A stretch of 64,000 nt of DNA from Fidelibacterota bacterium (GTDB lineage: Bacteria > Pseudomonadota > Alphaproteobacteria > Rhodospirillales > Rhodospirillaceae), in assembly GCA_947476895.1 (NCBI GenBank), contig CANJRX010000003.1, positions 62,001 through 126,000 of the forward strand, in the 5' to 3' direction. A program made the translations under genes and the position numbers. Shown here in pieces: positions 1 through 8,734 of the stretch; within the stretch, counting starts at the first letter, position 1; the number at the start of each line of letters is the position of its first letter. Below the pieces are notes generated by a model that was not told the origin of the DNA, made no database searches, and saw only the letters and a program-made list of their open reading frames with translations.

Positions 1-1
1 C

Positions 2-1264
2 CAGGCTAGAGAGTTTCTCACCGGCGACAGCCGCGCCCTGCAAACCGAGCTCGCGCGCCGTATGGATGCCGCCAGCGCCGAATTGCATTTCGAGGCCGCG
101 GCTACTTTTCGCGACCGCATTCGCGCTATGACCACGTTGCAGGCCCATCAAGACATCAACGTCACGAGCCTCGGCGAAGCTGACGTCATTGCGCTGCACC
201 GGGCGGGGGGTCATTCCTGTGTGCAGGTGTTTTTCTTTAGGGGCGGTCAGAATTTCGGCAACCGCGCTTACTTCCCCTCCCATGCCGCCGACGACACGGA
301 CGGCGACATCATCGAAGCCTTCATCGGCCAGTTCTATGATTCCTTTGCGCCACCCCGCGAGATTCTGATCAACGTCGCGCCACCCAATCAGCCGCTGCTG
401 GAAGAGGCTTTGACCCTGAAGGCCGGGCGGACTGTGGCGATCTCAACACCCCAGCGCGGCGACCGCCGTAAACTTGTGGATCATGCTGAAATCAATGCGC
501 GCGAAGCGTTGTTGCGCCGCCTGGCGGAAAACACCGCGCAGCGCAAACTGCTTGAAGGCACGGCCGAAGTTTTCTCGCTGGCAGCCGCGCCAGAACGCAT
601 CGAGGTTTACGACAACTCGCATATTTCAGGCACGCATATGGTCGGCGCCATGATCGTGGCTGGTCCTGGTGGCCCCATGAAGAACGCCTACCGGAAGTTC
701 AACATCAAGACCGTCGATCTGGCGCCCGGCGATGATTACGGGGCCATGCGCGAAGTACTCACGCGCCGCTTCGCACGGGCGCAAAAGGAAGATCCCGAAC
801 GCAAGCTTGGGCAGTGGCCCGATCTGGTGCTGCTGGATGGCGGTTTAGGACAACTCAATGCCGGACTGAAAGTGCTGGCCGACCTCGGCATCAGCGATCT
901 TTGCGTCGCCGGCATTGCCAAGGGCCCGGACCGCAACGCCGGCCACGAGCAGTTCTTCATGCCGGGCCGCGAGCCTTTCATGCTGCCGCCCAATCATCCT
1001 GTGCTCTACTTCTTGCAGCGCTTGCGCGACGAAGCCCACCGCTTTGCCATCACCGCACACCGCGCCAAACGCTCGAAGGCCATCGGTCAATCCCTGCTCG
1101 ACGAAGTGAGCGGAATTGGTGCATCGCGCAAAAAGGCGCTTCTGCGCCATTTCGGCTCCGCCAAGGATGTGGCGGCGGCGGGCTTGCAAGACTTGAAGAC
1201 AGTTTCGGGAATTAGCGCGGCCATGGCGAAAAAAATCTATGACCACTTCCATTCGGGGAGCTAA
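2..1264 (+). CDS. uvrC: UvrABC excinuclease subunit C (5' end missing)
   Basis: This is the carboxy-terminal 420 residues of UvrC, the cytosolic nuclease subunit that incises on both sides of bulky lesions in nucleotide excision repair. The frame is open from base 2, so the GIY-YIG nuclease half lies off the left edge. A UVR helical hairpin for UvrB contact occupies roughly fragment residues 13-50. The RNase H-like nuclease domain follows, with DNSH near residue 205 and LLDGG near residue 278. The last 60 residues carry two helix-hairpin-helix motifs (VSGIGASRKKALL and VSGISAAMAKKI). It is followed after 32 bases by pgsA in the same direction, a common alphaproteobacterial order. Identification is secure from the motifs; only the missing start is unknown. 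Confidence 0.97.
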   Translation, partial: QAREFLTGDSRALQTELARRMDAASAELHFEAAATFRDRIRAMTTLQAHQDINVTSLGEADVIALHRAGGHSCVQVFFFRGGQNFGNRAYFPSHAADDTDGDIIEAFIGQFYDSFAPPREILINVAPPNQPLLEEALTLKAGRTVAISTPQRGDRRKLVDHAEINAREALLRRLAENTAQRKLLEGTAEVFSLAAAPERIEVYDNSHISGTHMVGAMIVAGPGGPMKNAYRKFNIKTVDLAPGDDYGAMREVLTRRFARAQKEDPERKLGQWPDLVLLDGGLGQLNAGLKVLADLGISDLCVAGIAKGPDRNAGHEQFFMPGREPFMLPPNHPVLYFLQRLRDEAHRFAITAHRAKRSKAIGQSLLDEVSGIGASRKKALLRHFGSAKDVAAAGLQDLKTVSGISAAMAKKIYDHFHSGS

Positions 1265-1296
1265 CATCCCAGCCTGCGCGTCTTGGAGACTCCCGC

Positions 1297-1872
1297 TTGT
1301 TGAACTTGCCGAACATGCTGACGATGTCGCGAATTTTCATCATTCCTTTGGTGGTGGCGACATTCTTCTTTGATAGTCCGTCGATGCGGTGGACGGCCTG
1401 TGCCTTGTTCGCGATCGCCGGCATCACGGATTTTTTCGACGGCTACCTCGCGCGCCGCGCCAATCAGGTATCGAACTTCGGCCGCTTTCTCGATCCTATC
1501 GCCGACAAGCTGCTGGTGGCTTCGGTCCTACTGCTGATCGTGGCCTTTGATCGCGTGGGTCCGTGGTCATATTTGCCGGCGCTGGTGATTATGTTGCGCG
1601 AGATCACGATTTCGGGCTTGCGCGAATTTCTCGCCGAACTCCGCGTAAGCGTGCCGGTCACAAAACTCGCCAAAGCCAAAACGACTGTGCAGATGATTGC
1701 GCTGGGTTTCCTGATCGTCGGCAATGATGCGCCGGTATGGATTCCAGCGGAATTCATTGGCGAGATCGGCATCTGGATCGCGGCCGGCATCACCTTCATC
1801 ACCGGCTACGACTATCTCAAATCCGGCATGCGCTATATGGCGGGCGGCAATCCACCGCCCACGGCGCCTTAA
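1297..1872 (+). CDS. pgsA: CDP-diacylglycerol-glycerol-3-phosphate 3-phosphatidyltransferase
   Basis: This 191-residue inner-membrane enzyme transfers phosphatidyl from CDP-diacylglycerol to glycerol 3-phosphate, the committed step to phosphatidylglycerol and cardiolipin. The CDP-alcohol phosphotransferase signature is complete: D48-G49, A52-R53, G62, D66 and D70. Several hydrophobic helices follow it. The start is a TTG at 1297, chosen because GGAG at 1285-1288 sits 8 bases before it and translation from there gives the usual LNLPNMLTMSRI amino terminus. A later ATG at 1315 would cut this. The stop directly abuts the GTG of moaD, so the two are probably cotranscribed. Confidence 0.95.
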   Translation: MLNLPNMLTMSRIFIIPLVVATFFFDSPSMRWTACALFAIAGITDFFDGYLARRANQVSNFGRFLDPIADKLLVASVLLLIVAFDRVGPWSYLPALVIMLREITISGLREFLAELRVSVPVTKLAKAKTTVQMIALGFLIVGNDAPVWIPAEFIGEIGIWIAAGITFITGYDYLKSGMRYMAGGNPPPTAP

Positions 1873-2124
1873 GTGAAGCTTCTGTACTTTGCGTGGGTGC
1901 GGGAGAAAGTTGGCGTGGGTGAAGAAGATCGCACTCCGCCCGCCACGGTTCAAACTGTCGGCGATTTGATGGAGTGGCTGGCGACACAAAGCCCCGGCCA
2001 TGCCGCTGCCTTTGCAAATCGCACGCACATAAAAACCGCCGTTGATCAGACCCACGTACCGGTCACGGCAAAGCTGAAGGACGCGCGGGAAGTTGCGTTC
2101 TTTCCGCCCGTCACAGGCGGTTAG
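1873..2124 (+). CDS. moaD: Molybdopterin synthase sulfur carrier subunit MoaD
   Basis: MoaD is an 83-residue ubiquitin-fold protein. It carries sulfur as a thiocarboxylate on its terminal glycine and gives it to precursor Z within the MoaD-MoaE synthase during molybdenum cofactor synthesis. The family length and the obligatory carboxy-terminal Gly-Gly (VTGG) are both present. The GTG start directly follows the pgsA stop. Its partner moaE lies 1.4 kb downstream on the same strand, but a reversed gene lies between them. The moaD stop overlaps the 3' end of that gene by 4 bases, tail to tail. Confidence 0.93.
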   Translation: MKLLYFAWVREKVGVGEEDRTPPATVQTVGDLMEWLATQSPGHAAAFANRTHIKTAVDQTHVPVTAKLKDAREVAFFPPVTGG

Positions 2125-3461
2125 GGCTTCGTCAAGTAGACGTAAAGCCCCATCACATCGCGATTAACTTCGACGCGGATCGGTTGCTCATCAAGCCGCG
2201 TCATCGTGAAACCTTGCGCTGCCGCCAAACGCTCGACGTAAGCTTGGCCATGGCGGTAGTGTCCGGCACTCTCTAATTCCAGATCGGCTGTTCGACTTAC
2301 TTCAACGGTAAATAGGAACATGCCGCCGGCCTTAAGCAAACGCGCCGCCTGTTCAAATACGAGCTCCAACGCGCCCACGTAGATAAACACGTCCGCCGCG
2401 ACAATCAGATCGAAGGCGTCGGCGCGCGCGGCCATGGCGGAAACGACATCGTCGTTGACTAATTCGGCGTAAAGGCCCCGCTTTTGCGCCTCGGTTAGCA
2501 TATTGGCGGAGAAGTCGACGCCGACGAGTTTCTCGATCTTGAACTTTTGAACCAGCGCCGCGCCGATCAGGCCTGTGCCGCAGCCAAGATCAAGTACAGC
2601 CGGAAAACTATCCGCATCTGCGCGAAGTTCGTGCAGCGTATTTGCGAGCACCGTCGGCGCACGGTATTTGAGGTGATCCACAAGGTGATGGTCGAAGCCG
2701 GCCGCCAAGGCATCGAACGAGGCCTTAGCGAACGCGCTGCCGTGGGCCTGTGTAAGGTCACCTTCCGCCGCGGCCAGCAAATGCGCGGCACCTTTATCGT
2801 TAGGATCTACGGCCACAATTTTCCGGTAACACACCGCCGCGGCGGGAAGGTTATCTGTCATACGATAGGCCTGCGCGAGATGGGCGCGGATCATGTTGTA
2901 CGACAAAGGCGCGAATGTTGGCTGTGCTTCGAAACGTGCAATGCTTTCTTCGCCGATCGTGATGGCTTCAGGCGCTTTTCGGAGTTCCATGAGCGTTTGC
3001 ATCAGGCAGGCAATGGCTTTGATGTGAAGCGGATTGGCCGCTGCCGCATGACGGAAGCATTCAGCAGCGCGGCCGACATTTTCCTGCACGTAAGCAATCC
3101 GGCCAAGATTGAAGGCCGCTTCCGCGAGCCTAGGATTTAGCTCCAGCGCGCGCGTCAGGTGTGTCACGGCTTCATCGATATTCACCGTTTCGTCGGTCAC
3201 CCGGCGCGCCATCAAAACGGAGCCCAACATCTGATGACTATCCGCCGATGAGGGCGCCAGGCGCACCGCAGCGCGCCACGCCGCTTCGGCAGCGACGAAC
3301 TTCTGTTGCGAGACCAGGGCTACGCCCAATCCACGCTGGGCCGCCGGTGATGCCGGTTGCAGCCGCGCGGCTTCGCTGAACCAGCGTTCAGCGTCCGGCC
3401 ACGCCCGCGCCGATGCGGCCGCTTGGGCTTTGTTTATGCAGTCTTGATAGGGCTCGCTCAT
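2121..3461 (-). CDS. TPR repeat protein fused to a class I SAM-dependent methyltransferase
   Basis: This 446-residue protein has two parts. Residues 1 to about 235 are helical tetratricopeptide repeats (for example around 45-75, 98-145 and 190-225). From about residue 245 there is a Rossmann methyltransferase domain with motif I LDLGCGTGLIG at 290-300, an acidic residue ending strand 2 in LVGVDFSANML, and FDLIVAADVFIYVG as motif IV. There is no signal peptide, so it is probably cytosolic. The same architecture is known from proteins annotated as putative TPR-methyltransferases; the substrate is unknown. It sits antiparallel between moaD and moaE, with its start 50 bases from the moaE start. 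Nothing in the sequence ties it to cofactor synthesis. Confidence 0.85.
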   Translation of the reverse strand: MSEPYQDCINKAQAAASARAWPDAERWFSEAARLQPASPAAQRGLGVALVSQQKFVAAEAAWRAAVRLAPSSADSHQMLGSVLMARRVTDETVNIDEAVTHLTRALELNPRLAEAAFNLGRIAYVQENVGRAAECFRHAAAANPLHIKAIACLMQTLMELRKAPEAITIGEESIARFEAQPTFAPLSYNMIRAHLAQAYRMTDNLPAAAVCYRKIVAVDPNDKGAAHLLAAAEGDLTQAHGSAFAKASFDALAAGFDHHLVDHLKYRAPTVLANTLHELRADADSFPAVLDLGCGTGLIGAALVQKFKIEKLVGVDFSANMLTEAQKRGLYAELVNDDVVSAMAARADAFDLIVAADVFIYVGALELVFEQAARLLKAGGMFLFTVEVSRTADLELESAGHYRHGQAYVERLAAAQGFTMTRLDEQPIRVEVNRDVMGLYVYLTKP

Positions 3462-3511
3462 GGGTTCTTTTTACCAAGACTGAGCCGAAGCCCCAGTGTA
3501 TTTTTGCGGGT

Positions 3512-3994
3512 ATGAGCACAATCCGCGTGCAGCGTGACGCTTTCGACCCGGGCGCCGAAATCAACGGCTTTTGCGCCCGCAATGCCATGTCGGGTGGTAT
3601 CGCCAATTTTATCGGGCAAATGCGCGACTTTCGCGGACCCAATCGGGCTGAGGGCGAGACCGTGGCCACCATGGCCCTGGAGCACTACCCCGGCATGGCC
3701 GAGCGTGAGCTGGAGGCGTTGGTAGACGATGCAAAGGCGCGCTGGCCGCTGGACGATGTGCTGGTGATTCACCGCGTCGGGCCACTGATTCCCGGCGATG
3801 CCATCGTCATGGTGGCAACAGCCACAGCCCACCGCAGTGAAGCCTTCGCCGCATGTGAATTCATTATGGACTGGCTAAAGACCAGAGCGCCCTTCTGGAA
3901 AAAAGAAACCGGCGCTCAGGGTGAGACATGGGTCGAAGCGCGGGCGTCTGATGACACCCGCGCCGCCCAATGGGAAAATAAGCAGACCCGCTAA
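3512..3994 (+). CDS. moaE: Molybdopterin synthase catalytic subunit MoaE
   Basis: MoaE is the 160-residue large subunit of molybdopterin synthase, which inserts two sulfurs from MoaD thiocarboxylate into cyclic pyranopterin monophosphate. Diagnostic stretches are GGIANFIGQMRDF near the start, LEHYPGMAE, IHRVGPLIPGD, and the substrate-binding segment LKTRAPFWKKE, whose lysines match the catalytic ones of the family. The open frame reaches back to 3413, but the ATG at 3512 gives the family amino terminus (STIRVQRDAFDPG) and avoids overlap with the divergent gene starting at 3461. The ribosome site is weak (GCGGG). Confidence 0.95.
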   Translation: MSTIRVQRDAFDPGAEINGFCARNAMSGGIANFIGQMRDFRGPNRAEGETVATMALEHYPGMAERELEALVDDAKARWPLDDVLVIHRVGPLIPGDAIVMVATATAHRSEAFAACEFIMDWLKTRAPFWKKETGAQGETWVEARASDDTRAAQWENKQTR

Positions 3995-3997
3995 GCG

Positions 3998-4513
3998 TTA
4001 GTGCGTGAAGCGTACTTCCGCAGTGCCGCCGACATCGGGAGGTGTCTTTGTGATGTTCGCTTTAGCGACTTGGAAAATCAGGCGCACCAAACCTTGCTTG
4101 GACACCCACACCTGACCTTTGTGCGGCGTAAAGCAGAGCAATGTGAGGTGCGGATCGTCTTTGCCTTCGGGATACCAAGCCGCCACCATCGGATTCCAGT
4201 AGCGGTCGATGCGGCCTTGGTCGCGCTTGATTTCGACGGTGCCGATAATATCGGCCTGCAGATCCTGATCCTTTGAGGCGTAGACCAAGCGCAATTCATT
4301 GTTGTTGGCGATCTCGCGCACCATATCGGTGTCGCTGCGGGTGAAGAACCAGATTTCTTCCGTCGACGGCTCGCTGAAGGTGGTCATGGGCTGGGTGTGT
4401 TGATCGGTTGCATTGACGCCCAGCATGACCGTGCTGCGGTCTTTCAGATGGTCCCAAAACGCGCGGACCGCTTCGGCTTCCGACAATTGTGTTTGGGGTT
4501 CTTTCGAAGCCAT
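3998..4513 (-). CDS. Pyridoxamine 5'-phosphate oxidase-family general stress protein
   Basis: This 171-residue cytosolic protein has the split-barrel flavin-binding fold. It belongs to the general-stress-protein-26 branch, recognised from the opening AVRAFWDHLKDRSTVMLGV, the EEIWFFTRSDTDMV strand pair, and IDRYWNPMVAAWYPEGKDDP followed by LTLLCFTP. Proteins of this branch bind FMN or FAD; their reaction is not settled. A strong AGGAGG lies 7 bases before the ATG. The upstream gene on the same strand encodes a metal-complex binding protein (83 bases away), but a heme-degrading role should not be assumed because the HugZ histidine motif is absent. Its 3' end faces moaE with a 3-base gap. Confidence 0.85.
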   Translation of the reverse strand: MASKEPQTQLSEAEAVRAFWDHLKDRSTVMLGVNATDQHTQPMTTFSEPSTEEIWFFTRSDTDMVREIANNNELRLVYASKDQDLQADIIGTVEIKRDQGRIDRYWNPMVAAWYPEGKDDPHLTLLCFTPHKGQVWVSKQGLVRLIFQVAKANITKTPPDVGGTAEVRFTH

Positions 4514-4596
4514 GCGTGCCTCCTGTTATGAATGGATGTGACCTTCCATAACGTCCCCCGCAGGCGTGTGTTCCCACGCAACCCTTGCTTGAGAAT

Positions 4597-5592
4597 TCAG
4601 GACCCGATGAGCGCCGTGATTTGCGCGGCCGATAAATCCACGTGATAAAAAAGGTTATAGAAGTGCGCGGTTTCTATGCGCATTTCGCTCTGCGTGGGTT
4701 GGCCGTAAAGCTTTGAGGTCAGCCACAACACGCCGATGAGCCTGTTCACCGAAGGCGGGCGGTCGGTCCAGCCATAGGGCAAACGCGGCGGCATCAGAAC
4801 ACGGCCCGCTTGCACGGCGCGCACATCGGCCCAGAGCGGACCTTTGGCGGTGTCGGCGAACTTCGGGTCGAGCGCGATAATCGCGTCCGGGTCCCAGCCT
4901 TTGACCTGCACCACCGACGCATCTTCGTACAGCGCGACGTTTTTAAGGCCGGCGAGGTCATAGACGTCGCCTGAATGCGTACCGGCGAGCGTGGAATTGG
5001 TGCCGTCTGCCGACCGCGCCACGTAGACCTTCACAGGCGCGTGACCTTCGGCGGCTTTCTTGGCGCGGGCCAGCAGAGCTTCGGCGTAGACCGCCAATTC
5101 CTCGCTACGGGCGACACGGCCCGTCAACTTGCCGAGCATGCGCAGGTTCTCAGGCGTTTTCGCAAGTTCGCCGTCCAGAAGCACATACGGTACGCCCGTG
5201 CGCTCTTGGGTTTTTGTGGCGAGCGCGGTGTAGCGCGCATCGATATCGCCGAAGTCGACAATCAATTGCGGCTTGGTGGCCAGAACGCCCGACATGTCGG
5301 GCGCATCGCCTTGCGCCGTCACACCACCGATGGTCGGCAACGCTTTAGCTTGAGCGGTGATGAACGGCGCTACTTGCGGCGGCACACCGCGCACCCAACC
5401 CACCATGGCGTCGGGCGCAAGCGCATAGAGCAGCACCTCGGCCGGTGGACCTGCGGCCGCGATGCGGGCGACAGGCTCAGCGACCTTTACGGTGCGGCCG
5501 GAGGCGTCGATGACTTCGCCGGCCTGCGCCGTCAGGCCGACAAAAAGCGCAGTCGCTGGGAGAACTCGCAGAACCGCGTTACGCAGCGCCAT
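4597..5592 (-). CDS. Periplasmic binding protein for hemin, cobalamin or ferric-siderophore uptake
   Basis: This 331-residue exported protein starts with a signal peptide (cleavage probably after AQA near residue 24). It has the two-lobed TroA/FecB fold typical of BtuF and HmuT: VARIAAAGPPAEVLLYALAPDAMVGW in lobe 1 and VKGWDPDAIIALDP in lobe 2. The start lies 15 bases after the stop of the TonB-dependent receptor, so the two form a transcription unit: receptor in the outer membrane, this protein in the periplasm. No ABC permease or ATPase gene is adjacent. The transported ligand cannot be read from the sequence; iron complex, heme and corrinoid are all possible. Confidence 0.8.
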   Translation of the reverse strand: MALRNAVLRVLPATALFVGLTAQAGEVIDASGRTVKVAEPVARIAAAGPPAEVLLYALAPDAMVGWVRGVPPQVAPFITAQAKALPTIGGVTAQGDAPDMSGVLATKPQLIVDFGDIDARYTALATKTQERTGVPYVLLDGELAKTPENLRMLGKLTGRVARSEELAVYAEALLARAKKAAEGHAPVKVYVARSADGTNSTLAGTHSGDVYDLAGLKNVALYEDASVVQVKGWDPDAIIALDPKFADTAKGPLWADVRAVQAGRVLMPPRLPYGWTDRPPSVNRLIGVLWLTSKLYGQPTQSEMRIETAHFYNLFYHVDLSAAQITALIGS

Positions 5593-5607
5593 ATTCGTCT
5601 CCGCTTT

Positions 5608-7695
5608 TTAGAAGTTCACGCGTCCTTTAGCGTAGAAGTTACGGCCCTGTTGCGGCAAGCCCCACGACAGTTCGATATTCTGATCGAAGAGGTTCTTGCC
5701 GCCAATGGCGAGGCTCAAACTTTCCGTGACCGCGTATTCCACCTGTAAATTGACCAGTTCGTAGTTGCCGACCCGGATATAGGGGAAAGCTTGCGCGGGA
5801 ACTGTGATGCGGTCGCTCCAGCGATCACTGGCCAGGTCCACACTGGGTGTCACAGTCAGGTCCGCTGACGGACGCCAGGACGCGTACAAGAAGGCTTTGT
5901 TCGTCGGCACACCCGTCGGACGCAGGTTCGGGTTCGATGAGTCGGTGATTTTGCGGGCGGTGCGGGTGAAGTTGCCGCCGACGTACAGCGTGTCATTCAC
6001 ACTCACGTCCAGCGCGACTTCGAAGCCGTAGAAGTGGCCATTACCGACGTTCTGACGATTGAGCAGCAGCGCGGCAAGCGTGCCGACTTGTACGGTCTGA
6101 ATCAGATCGCTGATATCGTTATAGAAGAAGGCCGCTTCCACGTGCGCACGGCCGAACAGGGTTTCCTTCGCACCGAGCTCGTAGTTGGTGGCGCGCTCAG
6201 GACCCAAATTTGGGTTCGGGATCGCGGTGCTGAACTGCGTGCTGTAGAGCTCGAAGATATTCGGGAAACGCGCGCGGTCAGAGATGCTGAAATGAATTTC
6301 GCCGGTGTCGCTGAAGTGATGCAGGACAGCGCCTTGCCAGTTGAAAGCATTCGCGCCGCCTAAGGGGTAGGAGAAGATGCCGCCAGCAGTCGCGAATTCT
6401 TCGGCCTTTTTGACGGCGTAGTGTTCATAGTTAATGCCCATGACGACGTCGGTCGTTGGCGCAACGTGGTAGGTGTCCTGCAACGCTACAGAGACAGTTT
6501 CCTGTTCCTGATGTTGAATGGGCTCGACCGTACGCGCCGTCGGACTATCAGGACGGTTGTCGTTGTACTCACTGTGTTTGTCATTGCGGAAATGCAAAGC
6601 CACCTTCAGCTCGTTCTGCGGCAACGTTTCGGTGCCGACTTCAACACTGCCGCCATAGGTGTGATCGCTGTAGTAGCTGATGAAACGTCCGGTGGCCGCG
6701 ATAGTCGTGAAGCTGATGTTGTCGAAGGCCTGCAGATCATTCGTGAAGGTATTTAAGTAGAACTTGGTCTTGAGATAGGTGGTGTCGTCGAGCTTCGTAT
6801 TGGTCAGCACCGAGACGCTTTCGATATCCCAGCGCGGCCAACGCCAGAAGCCGTTCGCCGGCGCCGGCGGGTTGTTGTAGACGTTGAGCAGGCCGCCCTT
6901 GGTGCCGTCCTGACGCGTGTAGTTGAAGGCGTATTCATCGGTATCATTCGGTGTGAAGCCGAACTTCGCGTTGAAGCGAAGATCGTGACTGTCTGAGTTG
7001 ACGCGAACACGGCCCTGCTGCAACGACGTCGGGGTCGGCGCATAATCGTTCGACAGCGTAAAATAATCGCGGTCGACGACGTTGATGCTGCCTTGCGCGT
7101 AGTAATGTTCTTGGCGCGTACCGACCATGGCGTAGGCGTTCCAGGCTTCAATTCCGCTGCCGTCACCCGTGTTCACGCCGCCGCGGAATTCCGATTCAAA
7201 AGACTTGGTCGGCTTGCGGCTGACCAGGTTGATCACGCCACCCATGGCGCCGGGGCCGTCGATGACCGAGGCTTAGCCCTTTTGAATTTGGATTTCGGCC
7301 ACGTCGGCGGTCAGGAAGCGCGCGAAATCGATGCGGTTATCAGCGGGCAGATAAAGGCGCACGCCGTCGATAAGCATCGGCACCTGCCAGCGGCCGAAGC
7401 CACGCACAAAAATGTCGCTCTCGGTGCGGCGGCTGTTTGAATCGAATTGTGCGTTGACGCCGGGCGCCAAGTTGACGGCCTGGTCGAGGCTGAGTTTGTC
7501 GTAGGTGTATATCTGCTCTTGCGTGATCACCGCGCCGCCAACGGTTGGCGTTCCGATGCGCGTGCCGATGACCAGGATTTCGCCAAGGCCGAAGACGCCG
7601 CTTTTGACTGCAGCACTATCTTGGGCCGCCGCTGCTCCAGCAGCCACTAAAGCCAGAACAGAAACCGAAAGCCGCAAAGCAAAACGCGCACGCAT
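5608..7695 (-). pseudogene. TonB-dependent outer-membrane receptor with an in-frame stop in the plug domain
   Basis: The reading frame runs for 695 codons from the ATG at 7695. It has a signal peptide (MRARFALRLSVSVLALVAAG), a plug domain (TRIGTPTVGGAVITQEQI, IFVRGFGRWQVPMLIDGVRL) and a long beta-barrel ending in phenylalanine (NFYAKGRVNF). Codon 141, at 7273-7275, is TAA. It interrupts the conserved plug motif KG*ASVIDGPGAMGG, where relatives have a tyrosine, so one base change from TAC or TAT explains it. Both sides stay in the same frame with intact, family-like sequence. This fits a recent nonsense mutation or a sequencing error better than old decay. It heads an apparent transcription unit with the binding protein 15 bases downstream. 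Confidence 0.85.
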
Positions 7696-7708
7696 GGATG
7701 CATCCCCC

Positions 7709-7769
7709 GATATGTCGATAGTCTCGAAGGAATATATCGACCGTCGCAAAAATGCAACGTCGATATGTC
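7709..7769 (-). promoter_or_regulatory. Possible operator: dyad and direct repeat upstream of the TonB receptor
   Basis: In the leader of the receptor gene, ATATCGAC at 7734-7741 and GTCGATAT at 7759-7766 form a perfect 8-base inverted repeat with a 17-base spacer. The spacer arms (CGTCGC, GCAACG) partly continue the symmetry. CGATATGTC also occurs twice in direct orientation, at 7709-7717 and 7761-7769. This is a reasonable regulator-binding site, but it does not resemble a classical Fur box, and the protein that would bind it is unknown. Confidence 0.35.
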
Positions 7770-7786
7770 TTTTGGGACACAACGTT

Positions 7787-7816
7787 AAAAGGGCCCGTCG
7801 TTAAACGGACCCTTTT
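7787..7816 (-). terminator. Intrinsic terminator downstream of ilvE
   Basis: The arms AAAAGGGCCCGT (7787-7798) and ACGGACCCTTTT (7805-7816) pair over 12 positions with one mismatch around a 6-base loop. The flanking A and T runs suit termination in either direction. It lies 21 bases past the ilvE stop and before the TonB receptor start on the same strand, so it should separate those two units. Confidence 0.8.
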
Positions 7817-7837
7817 CAACACATCACGAATACGATT

Positions 7838-8734
7838 TTAAGCGGCGGTGGACTTCTGCACGCGGCCCACGAGGGCGTCGAAGTCGGCCATCAGCGTGCG
7901 GCAGACATCGGCGGGCGTGAACTTGTAAGGCCCAATCTCGCGCACGGGCGTGACTTCCGCCGCGGTCCCGGTCAGGAAGCATTCCTGCGCCTTGCTCATT
8001 TCTTCCGGCATCATCGCGCGCTCGATCACTTTGTAGCCGCGCTTCTTCGCGAGTTCGATGACCGTGCGGCGTGTAATGCCGTCGAGGAAACAATCCGGCA
8101 GCGGCGTATGGATTTTGCCATTGATGATGAAGAACACGTTGGCGCCGGTGGCTTCAGCGATTTGGCCGCGATAGTCGAGCATCAACGCATCTTCATAGCC
8201 CGCGCGTTCGGCGGCGTGCTTGCTGAGCGTACAGATCATATAAAGGCCGGCAGCCTTGGCTTTCACCGGCGCGCATTTCGGGTCCGGGCGACGCCAGTCG
8301 GACAACTGCAAACGAATACCCTTCAGGCGGGCTTCCAGCGTGAAGTACGACGGCCACATCCAGCAGGCGATCATGACGTTGATCTTCGAATTCTGGGCCG
8401 TGACGCCCATCTGCTCGCTGCCGCGCCACGCCATCGGACGGATGTAACCATCGACAATGTTGTTGGCCTTTAGCGTCTCATAGGTGGCGTCGTTGATCTG
8501 TTGGGCGGTGTAAGGGATTTTCATATCCAGCGCGCCAGCGGAATAGAACAGGCGCTCGGTATGCTCTTCGAGCTTGAACACCTTGCCGCCGTAGGACCGC
8601 TCGCCTTCGAACACACTCGAGGCATAGTGCAGGGCATGGGTCAGCACATGGACCTTCGCGTCGCGCCACGGCACCAGAGCGCCGTTCAACCAAATGAAGC
8701 CGTCCCGGTCGTCGAAGGTCTGCGCTGCGCTCAT
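7838..8734 (-). CDS. ilvE: Branched-chain amino acid aminotransferase
   Basis: This 298-residue fold-type IV pyridoxal phosphate enzyme transaminates the 2-keto acids of leucine, isoleucine and valine with glutamate in the cytosol. The amino part has the typical HALHYASSVFEGERSYGG. The PLP lysine is the one in KAKAAGLYM, about residue 160. The cofactor phosphate region LDYRGQIAEATGANVFF and the carboxy-terminal LTGTAAEVTPV are intact. It diverges from a MarR regulator 155 bases away and ends at an intrinsic terminator. Confidence 0.96.
   Translation of the reverse strand: MSAAQTFDDRDGFIWLNGALVPWRDAKVHVLTHALHYASSVFEGERSYGGKVFKLEEHTERLFYSAGALDMKIPYTAQQINDATYETLKANNIVDGYIRPMAWRGSEQMGVTAQNSKINVMIACWMWPSYFTLEARLKGIRLQLSDWRRPDPKCAPVKAKAAGLYMICTLSKHAAERAGYEDALMLDYRGQIAEATGANVFFIINGKIHTPLPDCFLDGITRRTVIELAKKRGYKVIERAMMPEEMSKAQECFLTGTAAEVTPVREIGPYKFTPADVCRTLMADFDALVGRVQKSTAA

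Noticed and set aside
2547-3140. A 197-codon plus-strand frame opposite the TPR-methyltransferase
   Set aside because: It is a shadow of a real gene and has no ribosome site or recognisable motif.
7695-7838. Possible Fur box or cobalamin riboswitch before the TonB receptor
   Set aside because: The gap is too short for a cobalamin riboswitch and lacks its conserved box. The dyad does not match the 19-base Fur consensus.
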